Position numbers and translations under genes: made by a program | Shown: positions 11,669 through 21,420 of the stretch, one piece after another | Layout of the letters: the number at the start of each line of letters is the position of its first letter | How positions within the stretch are numbered: position 1 is the stretch's first letter | The notes under the pieces: model-generated | What the model saw: the letters and a program-made list of their open reading frames with translations, nothing else | Told to the model about the DNA's origin: nothing | The model's database searches: none | NCBI RefSeq assembly: GCF_024139115.2 | Contig: NW_026942513.1 | Location: 1-64,000 of the forward strand | Reading direction: 5' to 3' | Length of the DNA stretch: 64,000 bases | Source of the DNA: Armigeres subalbatus | Lineage: Eukaryota; Arthropoda; Insecta; Diptera; Culicidae

Positions 11669-12433
11669 CTCGGGTACTTTTTCAAAACGGCGTATGTCGC
11701 AAATTGTAAACAAACCCGTTTTCAACAGCATATGACATCAAATTCATCTAAAAATGTGTATATCTTCAAAGCTACATGAAAATGTGTTTTTAAAAATGTA
11801 AATCAATTTTTTGCAAAACGGTGTAACATCATTGTTGAAAATATTGCACATACACCGCTTAGCAGAAAATGTACTTTAAAAAGTTTTTTCGAACAACCAA
11901 ATAGTTTGAAACGTGCGTCTGCTTGTACTTTTTCATCACTGATTTCAAAATTAAGCATGTTGTTTGAATATTCTGATTTTCGTTAAAAAAAAACATTTTA
12001 CGTTGTTTTTCTGCAGCAAATGTTGTTACGTCGTGTTGTAAGTGTTGCAATTTTTTGTCGCATGTGCGTGAAACGTTTCAACTTGACGCAACATTTCGAC
12101 GTATCAACAATGCAGCGTACGGAGCAGCGTAATATTTCGACGAAAGTAGCATGACCTCGGCCATGCTGACGTATCAAAACGACGTATGTGATTTATCTGT
12201 TGCAGAACGTTGTAACATATATTTTTATCAAAATAACTTAAATGTTCACACGCAGTGCAGATTTCAGGGTCAGTGAAGATGAACCTTTTCATAATGTATC
12301 GTTGAGGTGTATTCAATTGCAATAAAAATGATTAGTTTCTAAATAGGAATAAAAATGAAATCTGAAAACTTTCAAGCTCATTTTCTCAGCTTGATCAAAA
12401 TGTTACATACGCCGATTTGAAAAAGTTCCCGAG
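11669..12433. mobile_element. 765-bp MITE with 4-bp ACAT target duplication
   Basis: The left terminus, CTCGGGTACTTTTTCAAAAC, is followed by GGCGTATGT. The right terminus is the inverted match ACATACGCCG followed by ATTTGAAAAAGTTCCCGAG. ACAT lies immediately outside both ends (11665-11668 and 12434-12437). Internally the words ACGTCG and ACGTATC recur. No coding sequence. A diverged end of the same type (CCCGGGCACTATTTTT, then AAAACGGCCTATGTC) is seen at 13346-13398. Confidence 0.65.
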
Positions 12434-12557
12434 ACATATCCAATTTGAGTCTCGCGATTTGAACTCCATTTACTCATCTTCAACTAGAAGCTCTAGATCT
12501 CCCACTAACTTGAAGACTGTAATCGTCTTGAAGGGATAATATTAAACGCACAAATGT

Positions 12558-13255
12558 GGGTGGCTCAAATTAGTATGGGAAAAACTTTTTTCATTTTTTT
12601 TTATGGGCCGCCCTCTTATTCGGCTCTATTTGATGCCATGATGCTCTGGACAAAATTTCAGCCAAATCGGTCAACGTTTGGGCGGTGCTAAACTCGTTGG
12701 AAGTTTATATGCAAAAATGTACGCAGAAACATCCAAAAACAGTGAATTGCAGTTGGACGTCACAACTTACGATGAAGAACTATGATACTCATTCAGATCT
12801 TGTAGAATTTAATACAAAATTTTATGCAGAAAACCGCGAGAAGATTAGAGTTTGCTTGGCTAAGTTATTAGCATTTCTCTGAAGTGGTTTTTGAGCAAAT
12901 TTCCTTTTCTTTACCTTTGAAAAGAAATAAATTCACCCCTACAACACTCCAGTAAAATACTAATATCTTTGTCTAATAAACTCTAATCTTCTCGCGGTTT
13001 TCAGCATAACATTCTGTATTAAATTCTACAAGAACTGAGTGAGTATCATGCTTCTTGATCGTAAATTGTGCCGTCCAACTGCAAATCTGTTCTTGGATGT
13101 TTCTGCATACATTTTTCCATATAAACTTCCAACGAGTTTAGCACCACCCAATCGTTGAGCGATTTGGCTGAAATTTTGTCCAGATCATCAGGGCATCAAA
13201 TAGAACCGAATAAGAGGGCGGCCCATCTAAAAAAATGAAAAAAGTTTTTCACACA
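12558..13255. repeat. Long foldback element, copy 2 (complete)
   Basis: About 300-bp arms (12558-12870 and 12955-13255) are inverted copies separated by about 85 bp. The left arm starts GGGTGGCTCAAATTAGTATG; the right arm ends in the complementary AAAAAGTTTTTC. Key matching words are GCGGTGCTAAACTCGTTGG on the left with CCAACGAGTTTAGCACC on the right, and AACCGCGAGAAGATTAGAG with CTCTAATCTTCTCGCGGTT. It is the same family as the copy at 1-630. A transcript of either strand would fold into a very long hairpin. No coding sequence. Confidence 0.8.
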
Positions 13256-13590
13256 TGCAAACTTTATTCGCCAATTAGTATCAGTTATAACCAAGCTACT
13301 GACATCCTATTGTTTGGCTCATCGCCAGATCGTAGCCAGGATGTCCCGGGCACTATTTTTTTCATATTGCTTTTCAATTATGAAAACGGCCTATGTCTCT
13401 AGATGATAATGACACCGCGCTTGTCACAAGCTCTGTTATAACCCTCAAAACTTTCGTTGGAAACAATTCAATACTAAATTTTCAAAACGACTTATCTGCT
13501 TTTGTAAACAAAGATTCAAACGTAGATTTGTCGAATCTGAGAGCACTCCCACGCAAACTAATACCGTCAAACGGTAGCCGAAGTCTTCAT

Positions 13591-13927
13591 TAGAGATGTC
13601 GTAAAATCTCGATTAATCGATTAGTAACTAATCGATTACTCTCGATTCTTATCGATTATTGAATCGATTAATCGTTGGGTAGTAATCGATTAAAAATTAA
13701 TCGATTATCACAACGATGAATCGATTAATCGAAGTAATCGCATAATTTGCGACATCCTTATGATGTCGTAAAATCCCGATTAATCGATTAGTAACTAATC
13801 GATTACTGTTGATTCTTCTCGATTATTGAATCGATTAGTCGTTGGGTAAAAATCGATTCAAAATTAATCGATTATCACAACGATTAATCGATTAATCGAA
13901 ATAATCGATTAATTTGCGACATCTCTA
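13591..13927. mobile_element. hAT-type MITE, internally duplicated, 8-bp TSD GTCTTCAT
   Basis: It starts TAGAGATGTCGTAAAAT and ends TTTGCGACATCTCTA. The target duplication GTCTTCAT sits at 13583-13590 and, after the next insertion, at 15075-15082. The interior is two direct copies of a unit of about 165 bp (13595-13758 and 13762-13923), each with GATGTCG and CGACATC ends and saturated with AATCGATTA words. Terminal TAGAGATG and an 8-bp duplication are hAT hallmarks. Confidence 0.82.
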
Positions 13928-15072
13928 CACTGATAATAATTGTGTCGTAAAATCATCAACGCATACATGTTTATCATTACTATGCATCGAATCAGTATCT
14001 CTAACTATGATATCTTTCAAAACAACCACAGTATAGTTATCATAACTATGTATTGTTTACTATTTGTACTATTGCGCATAGTAACTTTAACTGCGCAGCG
14101 TTTTTACGAAAAAATAAATTCTATCCTGCCGTTTAGCAATTTTGACAAAGTCACGGGTAGAGTTTTCACCGTTGCCACGAGTCATTTGCTGCTCCGATAT
14201 AGAAAATGTCGAAAGATCATCGGGTTTCGGACATTGTTAATGGAACCAATGAATAAATCTTACTGGTGAGTTAATAGTTAAACGGTTGAAAACACAGAGA
14301 TAATAAGCCTCAAATTCTAACGATATCTACAGGATACTTTGGGAACTGTTTTTATTGCAACATCGGCGAGCTTCCTTATATGAGATTATTTAATCTGGAA
14401 CACTGAAACTCTTCTGCCGCATATGATGTAAAGGTAAGTTTATTTGATAAATATAAAGAAACAGTGAAGATTTGATAATTATTATATTATTGCAGGAAAA
14501 TGTTTTGCGTTTACCACTTTCCCAGCCATCCACACAAAAACGCTCGCCAAACTTTTCCCCGCCCGTAATCGGATCAAAACCTTCCGAACGAATGCCGCTG
14601 CTGCCGCTTAAGAAATCCAAAGGACCTCATTGCCCCGGAGCACAACGAGTTTGTTTTTTTGCCGTAGCGTAAATTTAAAACGAAATCCAGCAGTTTCGTT
14701 TCCCCAGTCGTGTGCATTATCCGGAAAACGAATTTTATGAAAAGATATCCTTACGATGACGTTGAAAAATAATAATTCAATACAAATCGGACTTAAAATT
14801 TGTTGTTTTTTTCACTTATACCTGTTTCATCAATAGTAAACCGCGTAACATATTCACAGTTAAATTTACTATGTGCAACATCACCAGCACGTAGTAGAAT
14901 TGACAATAACATAGTCTAATCTATTACCTCTCATATCTTGATAATGCATAGTAAAATTAACCACAAGCACAGTTGAAGTAAATACGAGCTGCGTTCTGCA
15001 CAAATTAAGTGGTAAAATGTTTTTAATTTTACCCTCAATATGGTGAACGTTACTATGCCGTTGCTATCAGTG
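13928..15072. mobile_element. 1145-bp TA-target element with CACTGATA ends, inside the hAT MITE
   Basis: The ends are CACTGATAATAATT (left) and GCTATCAGTG (right), flanked by TA at 13926-13927 and 15073-15074. It landed exactly on the terminal TA of the preceding hAT MITE. The interior carries repeated ACTATG/CATAGT words and an exon-like segment (donor-like TGGTGAGTTAA at 14268, acceptor-like ATTATTGCAG at 14487) of unknown meaning. A related partial copy begins at 32095. Confidence 0.7.
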
Positions 15073-15255
15073 TAGTCTTCATCTATGTGTTGATGGTGTT
15101 GGTTTGCGTGGGAGTGTTCTCAGATTCGACAAATCGACGTTTGAATCTTTGTTTACAAAAGCAGATAAGTCGTTTTGAAAATTTGGTATTGAATTAAGCG
15201 AGAAATGCTTTAGCCAAGCAAGCCTTATTTGGCACAGCCAAGGGCTCCGTACGAC

Positions 15256-15973
15256 TGTCATTGGCGAGCAAAGTTCGTGTACTCTGCATCGAAGCTTAGA
15301 ACCGGTGTTAGGGCGCAATAGTTAATGGGAGCATACACCCGATTCTTTTTTACACAGGGGATGCGTTCCGTGTAAAAAAAAGTTTTCAATTCAATATTTA
15401 AGAATCCGTGTAAAAAAGTTTTATGATTTCTCGACGAATCATGCAAAATGGAGAAACTTTGCAAACATTTTGTATGGGATTTTTTTACACGGCTCCCCCT
15501 GGGCACAGCAGAGTGTGATTGATTCACACTCTATAGGGCACTCTTCTTCTTCTTCTTCTTTCTGTTTGGGTGGTGCTTTCTTTTGTGCACACACCCACCT
15601 ACCTGGACTGGCATCGCAGGCCATATGTCCCAGGGGGAGAAGGTGGAGCACTGAATCCCTACCCCAACATGTGCGACATCTGGATTTGGTTCTAAACTGT
15701 AAACAACAGTGTTAATTCTCTACCACCTTTTTGTTATGGCGAGGCAATTTTTATGCACACTTTTGTTTTCGATATTTTATCAAAATTAAATACTCAATCA
15801 TGCAGCAATATAACGATGTGGTATGCTTGAGATACCTGCTTGATTATAGGAACTCGAAAAAGAATTTATTTGCAGTAACTAACCGAATATAAAGATGTTC
15901 ACATTAACGATTGCGCCCTAACACCGGTTCTAAGCTTCGATGCAGAGTACACGAGCTTTGTTCGCCAGTGACA
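15256..15973. repeat. Inverted repeat with 72-bp arms
   Basis: 15256-15327 and 15902-15973 are near-exact inverted copies. GCATCGAAGCTTAGAACCGG is followed by TGTTAGGGCGCAAT on the left, and the complementary ATTGCGCCCTAACACC is followed by GGTTCTAAGCTTCGATGC on the right. Between them lie a T-rich block with TTTTTTACAC words, a (CTT)n run and a half-element starting TATAGGGCACTC at 15534. No protein recognised. Confidence 0.7.
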
Positions 15974-16173
15974 GGCGTATGAGGCCCTTGATATGTCCAT
16001 CTTATTTCTATTTATACTCCTGTGGAGTTCACAATTATTTGCTCTCTTCTTTATCGACTTTTCTGTTTTTGTGTCAGGAGACTTACAGTTATTACTTGTT
16101 CATATTAATGTCCCCAGACTTTCGTATTCGTTTATAGTCATATAGACTTTGTCCCTTTTTATAACTAAAGGAT

Positions 16174-16252
16174 GTGGACGGGGTGGGGATCGAACCCATG
16201 ACCATCTGATTTAGAGTCAGATGTGTAGAAAACTACTCTACAGACCCCCCCC
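16174..16252 (-). tRNA. tRNA-like sequence, likely pseudogene or SINE head; anticodon would be CUA
   Basis: On the minus strand it reads as a cloverleaf: a G-rich acceptor strand pairing partly with CCCCGTC, D arm TGTAG/CTACA, anticodon arm TCTGA-CTCTAAA-TCAGA, and T arm TGGG-TTCGATC-CCCA. The B box GGTTCGATCCC is intact. The 7-base loop puts CTA at the anticodon, which would read UAG. The arm is one base from a Lys CTT loop, and the T stem is only four pairs, so a Lys-derived pseudogene or SINE head is more likely than a working suppressor. Confidence 0.35.
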
Positions 16253-16255
16253 CTC

Positions 16256-16384
16256 TATAGGGCACTGCACGTAAAAATCTGTTTCTTTTTCGTTCTTCAT
16301 ACATTTTGACATTTACTGGCCTTGTTGTTTTCAAATTTCTTTGCAGCGCGAAAGAGACAAAGTAGCCCGTGCAGTGCCCTATAT
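16256..16384. mobile_element. About 128-bp MITE with TAGGGCACTGCACG ends
   Basis: TATAGGGCACTGCACG at the left and CGTGCAGTGCCCTATA at the right are perfect inverted repeats, with TA at each boundary. The interior is short and non-coding. A lone related end occurs at 15534. Confidence 0.75.
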
Positions 16385-17283
16385 GGTCATACACTAATTA
16401 CGTAAGCACTTTAGGGGGGGAGGGGGGTCAACCATTTTCTTACGCTCCATATAATTAAAAATTGATTATCCGCCCAGCCCGTTGTTTGGGGCATAGAGTG
16501 TGATGTTCTCGCTAATAAACAATGTATGCTCGCTTGACTATGTGGATATACAACAGTAAAGCACATGTGAAGATTGGACAAATTAAGCATCCGAAAGATA
16601 TTCAATTTGCAAAAAGGAGAGCTAACCGCGGTGGAGGTTGGTACTCGGATTCTGATGGCTTTTTCGCAAACGTGACCTTAAGTGGTGTTGTGTAGGGGTT
16701 ATCACGCCTATCTAGAGAGTAGGAGGTTGAGGGTTCGAGCAGGAACTAATAACCGGGACATCGGAGTCCCGAAGAACCGATTTAAAATTCATGCAACCCA
16801 GATGAGCTGACGAGACCAGCACCGCCAGAGGCGCTAGTGTATTTTACTCAAATTATGGTAAATTTATTTGAAAGTGTTTGCTGTGAGTTTTGACAGATTC
16901 CTCACGTCACGTTTTATTTACGTTTTCTGTCCAAAGCTGTCCAATTGTTTTTGTTGTTTAAAGTAAAAACTGCAATCCATACGGCCATCTCAAGCAAGTA
17001 TATCAACCTTTCTTAATCTGCCTGATTTGCGCCAGGCTGTTCAATGTTAATTCTATATGGCTTCAAAGCTAAAACTTAATTCAATTTCCGTAAACAAGGG
17101 CTACGCTTACTGACTCCTAATTGGGACCCAATATCAACCTGTGTTAATTTGTCTGACGATCTGCGATAGGATGGCAATATTTAAATTAGATCGCTAAAAT
17201 TCCTACAAAGTTTTTTGTTATTATTTATTACTTCCACGCTAACAAAAATCACTAACAGCATTTCCGTTTTGTTCTCCTTGCAG
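16385..17283. other. Non-coding stretch upstream of the gus exon
   Basis: Apart from the tRNA-like head, I see only AT-rich sequence. The last 30 bases before 17284 form a pyrimidine-rich tract ending TTCTCCTTGCAG, a good splice acceptor. The segment is therefore probably the end of a gus intron, with 5' exons upstream of the window or not recognised. Confidence 0.5.
16682..16750 (+). tRNA. tRNA-like SINE head or tRNA pseudogene
   Basis: GTGGTGTTGTGTAGGGGTTA gives an A-box region, and GAGGGTTCGAGC a B box. An anticodon-arm-like CCTAT-CTAGAGA-GTAGG lies between (the loop would present AGA). Acceptor pairing is poor and the 3' half runs into unrelated DNA, so a SINE head is more likely than a functional tRNA. 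Confidence 0.4.
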
Positions 17284-17490
17284 ATACAAAAGTAGCCGGG
17301 TCCGGTGCTAAGGTCAAGCGATCGCCGCCGTCCACAGAGTATATCGCCATCCACCTCAACGTTACTGCCCCGCGTGGTCCTGAACCGCATCGATCCCCAT
17401 GAGTTTGAACGCATTCGAGTTTCGTACAAGGTTGCCATCCGAAGCACCCGCAGCAGTCGTACTAATAGCGGGGCTCATCCTGGCATGAAC

Positions 17491-18186
17491 ATGGGCCAAA
17501 AGATCAGTGGAGGTGTCAAAACGGTCAGCAGCCGTGACCAACCATCGCCCTTTATCCCGAAGATCCCACACGAACTGGCGGCGCACTTCCAGCGTCCGGC
17601 CCGACTTGATCTCCTGCTCGATATGCCACCGGCCGCTCGCGAAACGCCGATCAAATACTCCTGGAACTCGGAGGACCGCTCGCTCAATGTGTTTGTGAAG
17701 GAGGACGACAAGATGACATTCCACCGGCACCCGGTGGCACAGAGCACAGACTGCATACGGGGCAAGGTGGGCTTCACCAAGGGACTGCACGTGTGGGAAG
17801 TGTTCTGGTCGACGCGGCAGCGAGGTACGCATGCTGTGATCGGTGTTTCCACATCCGAGGCACCACTCCACTCCGTAGGTTATCAAAGTCTGGTCGGTTC
17901 GAACGACCAGAGTTGGGGCTGGGACTTGGGGCGCAATATGCTGTACCACAATTCGAAAACCTGCCCCGGCGTCACGTACCCAGCGATACTTCAGCCAGAC
18001 GAGACCTTCCTAGTGCAGGACAAATTCCTAGTAGCGTTAGACATGGACGAGTTCGACATGATAGACCGCCTAGAGATTGTTCGCCAAGATGACAACTTTA
18101 AGCCACTGGTGCCCTCCGAGTCCGACCACCGCTGCCCTAGTTTGAACGGTTCGAAGTGGTGGTGCCAGTGTCATTGCTCTTCTTAA
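17491..18186 (+). CDS. gus: SPRY domain protein gustavus (SPSB family), C-terminus atypical
   Basis: The exon starts at 17284 after TTCTCCTTGCAG. The in-frame TAG at 17293 and the family start [13 protein letters not shown] place initiation at ATG 17491 (or 17485). Residues 1-186 track Drosophila gustavus and vertebrate SPSB1/4 closely, including [17 protein letters not shown], the [16 protein letters not shown] core and [14 protein letters not shown] proteins bind partners such as Vasa through SPRY and recruit a Cullin-5 ligase through a SOCS box. Here homology stops at VALDMDE (18049). The next 45 codons are unrelated and end at TAA 18184-18186, so the end of SPRY and the SOCS box are missing. 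A weak donor at the end of GACGA could join to a later exon, but I found none downstream in this window. Alternatives are intron retention, an alternative short isoform, or truncation of the locus. Confidence 0.85.
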   Translation: MGQKISGGVKTVSSRDQPSPFIPKIPHELAAHFQRPARLDLLLDMPPAARETPIKYSWNSEDRSLNVFVKEDDKMTFHRHPVAQSTDCIRGKVGFTKGLHVWEVFWSTRQRGTHAVIGVSTSEAPLHSVGYQSLVGSNDQSWGWDLGRNMLYHNSKTCPGVTYPAILQPDETFLVQDKFLVALDMDEFDMIDRLEIVRQDDNFKPLVPSESDHRCPSLNGSKWWCQCHCSS

Positions 18187-18423
18187 TTTCGAAGGCTCAC
18201 CACCGCCTCACCAACCAAAGCCTACATCGCTCTTCAACCAAGGCCCATAACAGCTCGATGCTGTCTTAGCAGTTTAATGAGCCCAACCTATGAACCTATC
18301 ACCATACCCGTTGTTTATTTTTATCATGAAATAAGAAATACGTTCCACTTTATCCATCAATGTAACCAACAAATGCGAATGCATTTTTCAGACTCACTTT
18401 ATTCCCCACACCCGTGGGGCTTA

Positions 18424-18628
18424 TAAAGCCATTTTATGAGACAGATTCGAACAGCTGATCGAAATTTTGAGTGGAGGGCTCGGTCTTTGTTTTGGTAAAT
18501 TTGCATGCAAACGATCATCATTTCGTCATCATCATCATCATTTCATTCCATTTTCGCAAATGTTCCTTGTAAAATGTAAATATTAGTGTTAGGTCTCCTG
18601 TCATTTGAGTTTTCTATAAAATGGCTTA
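18424..18628. mobile_element. About 205-bp MITE, copy A
   Basis: The ends AAGCCATTTTATGAGACAG and TATAAAATGGCTT are inverted repeats of about 13 bp. The interior contains GGTCTTTGTTTTGGTAAATT and a run of ATC triplets. It is nearly identical to the copy at 27621-27826, and a left-end-only relative is at 35159. The low divergence of the two full copies suggests recent movement. Confidence 0.8.
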
Positions 18629-18934
18629 TTACCAGTCCAATTAAACTGGAGGAATCCGGCACACCGTCCCTACAAGTAGCCTGGTCGAACATTTCAAGTG
18701 GATAGACACTGTTTGTGTCATGTTCTACAACCGCAAAAATTGAAATAGAAATCTTAATAGAAAATGTTTAAGGGCTTTTGACTGGAGTTCTTACGTGAAA
18801 GCATTGCATATGGAACTTTTAAGTATCCGAAGAAAAATTATGTTTTTGAGAATGCCAGAATTCTTGCCCGAATCCCATAAAAAAACCTAGATGGAACTCC
18901 TACAGGATTCTTTTTGTATTTCTACTATATAGGG

Positions 18935-19815
18935 GAGGACGGGGGAAAGAAGAGCAGGCTAATTCCGAAACCTGGGAAAGTGGGCACTTGTTGATCAATT
19001 CCAAAACCTGTCTTGCGACGTATCAAACTTCATGATTTTGCAAAATTGGTCCATAGAAATGTGTTCTGAGGGAATTTAGTTCATATGGTCACATTCCGGA
19101 ACGCCATGGAATGTCGATTCCCGGGGGGAAGTGACCACTTTATGATCAATACTAAAACCTGGCTTGCGACGTATCAAACTTTATGATTTTGTATTTGGGT
19201 ATTTGGTCATTCTGTTCACATTACGGGGCGCTCTGGAATGCTGGTTTCCTGAAGGAAGTAGTCACTTTTTGTTCAATTCCGGAACCTGTCTTGCGACGTA
19301 TCACACTGCTAGATTTTGTAGTCCATAGGAATGTGTTCCGAGGGAATTTGGTTCATATGGTCACATTCCGGAACACCCTGGAATGCTACTTCCCTGGGGG
19401 GAGTGGCCACTTTTTGATCATTACTGAAACCTGGCTTGCGACGTATCAAACTTCATGATTTTGTAAATCAAGTCCATGGGAATTTGTTCTGAGACTATTT
19501 GGTCATTCTGGTCACATTCCGGAATGCTGGTTCCCTGGGGGAAGTGACCACTTTTTGATCAATATTGAAATCTGGCTTGCGACGTATCAAACTTTATGAT
19601 TTTGCAAAACAAGTCAAAAGGAATTTGTTCTGAGGGTATTTGGTCCATCTGGTCATATTCCGGGGCGCCCTGGAAAGTTGTTTCCCTGGGGAAGTGGCCG
19701 CTTTTTTATCAATTCCGAAACCTGTCTTGCGACATATCAAACTTCATGATTTTGCAAAACAAGTCCATAGGAATGTATTCTGAGAGTATTTGTTTCATCT
19801 GGTCACATTCCATAT
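18935..19815. repeat. Tandem repeat, six units of about 128-150 bp
   Basis: The word CTTGCGACGTATCAAACT or a close variant recurs at about 19013, 19162, 19290, 19435, 19576 and 19726. Each is followed by CATGATTTTG, a CCATAGGAATTTGTTCTGAG region, GGTCACATTCCGG and CCCTGGGGGAAGTGGCCAC. Frames across it are repetitive shadows. The left border carries GGGGAGGACGGGGGAAAG. Confidence 0.85.
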
Positions 19816-19834
19816 TCTTGTTTACGTACGAATC

Positions 19835-21420
19835 GCATTGGTTAATTGATAGCTTGCTTCAATGGTTGAAGGATTGGTTGCTTGATAGGATGGTTGTTCA
19901 ATAGGATGGCTGCCTAATTCAGTTTATTGGTAGCTTGCTTGAATGGTTCATTAATTGTTTTGTTGGTTGCTTGAATGGTTTTTTTGTTGGTTGCTTGATT
20001 GGTTTGTTTGATTGGTAGCATGGTTGGATGGTTAGTTGCTTGATTGGTAGGTTGTTTGATTAGTTTGTTGCTTCATTGGTTGGTTGATAGGCTTGTGGAT
20101 TGGTAGGTTGCTTGATTGGCCGACTAGTTGATTTTTTTTTAAATCTATATTAAAGTGTTTTTTTAATCTTCGATTAGTTGATTGGTAGCTTGCTTGAATG
20201 GATGAATAATTGGGTGGTTGGTTGCTTGATTTGTTAGTTGGTTGAATGAATGGTTGATTGGTAGCTCGCTGAATGCCTAATTGGTTTATTGGTTGGTTAG
20301 TTAATTGATAGTTTGCCTAAATGGTTGATTGGTTGCTTGATTGGTTGGTCGGCTGGTTAGTTGATTAGTTGTTTTTTTGATTGCTTGAATAATTGATTGA
20401 TTAGTTGGTTGGTTGATTGATTAGTTGATTTGTTAGTTGGTTCAATGGTAAATTACTTGCTTGGTTGATAAGTTGATTAGTAGCTTGCTTGAATGGTTGG
20501 TTGGATGATTGGTTAGTTGCTTGATTGGTAAATTGGTTAATGGTTGCTTTGATTGGATGTGGATTAGAATGATTTTTTAGTTGGTTACTTGATTCGTTTG
20601 TTGTTTGGTTGATTAGTTGCTTGATTGGATAATTGGTTACTTGATTGATTGGTTGGATGGTTGGTAGCTTACTTGAATGGTTGAATTATTGGCTGGTTCC
20701 TTGCTTGAATGGTTGAATACTTGATTGGTTAGTTGCTTGATAGGTTGGTTCCCTAATTGGTTTATTGGTTGGTTAGTTTATTGGTATCTTGCTTAAATGT
20801 TTGATTTCTTGATTGGTTGATTGATTGGTTTGTGACTCTATTGATTAATTGGATGCTTAATTGGTTGCTTGATTGATTGGAAGTGGGCTTGAATGATTGT
20901 TTGATTGATTGGTTAGTTGCTTGATAGGTTAGTTGCCTAATTGGTTTATTGGTTGGTTAGTTGCTTGATTGGTTAATTGGTTGCTTTTTTTTAGATCTTT
21001 ATTATTATTATTTATTGGTTGCTTGATTTATTGGTTGATTGGTAGCTTGCTTGAATGGTTGGTTGGTTGTTTGATTGATTTGGTTGATTGTTGCTTGATA
21101 GGATGGTTGTTTAATAGGATGGTTGCCCATTTTACTTTATGGGTAGCTTGCTTGAATGGTTTTTTTGTTGGTTGCTTGAAAGGTTGATTGGATTGCTTGA
21201 TTGATTGGTTGGTTTATTGTTTGATTGGTAGCTTGGTTAAATGTTAGTTGCTTGATTGGTATGTTGTTTGATTAGTTTGTTGCTTCATTGGTTGGTTGAT
21301 AGGCTTGTGGATTGGTAGGTTGCTTGATTGGCCGATTAGTTGATTGGTAGCTTGCTAGAATGGGTGAATAATTGGGTGGTTGGTTGCTTAATTTGTAAGT
21401 TGGTTCAATGGTGGATTCTA
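19835..21420. repeat. Degenerate TTGG/TTGA satellite-like block, about 1.6 kb
   Basis: It is almost wholly made of shuffled TTGATTGGTTGG and GTAGCTTGCTTGAATGG words. A block of about 150 bp at about 20031-20250 recurs at about 21240-21410 (shared TTGATAGGCTTGTGGATTGG). The first copy is interrupted by a T-rich segment of about 50 bp (20128-20170). A similar T-rich insert is at 20986-21012. No coding potential beyond low complexity. Confidence 0.85.

Larger units (their letters stand above)
13465..15196. repeat. Small foldback element split by nested insertions
   Basis: The left arm 13465-13559 and right arm 15102-15196 are about 95-bp inverted copies. AACGACTTATCTGCTTTTG and TTTGTCGAATCTGAGAGCAC occur on the left, with their complements on the right. 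Without the two insertions between them, the loop would be about 50 bp. Similar short peptides can be read from both arms, which only reflects the inverted duplication. Confidence 0.7.

Noticed and set aside
17362..17949. 195-codon minus-strand frame opposite gus
   Set aside because: It is the antisense shadow of a GC-rich conserved exon; the plus frame has clear SPRY homology.
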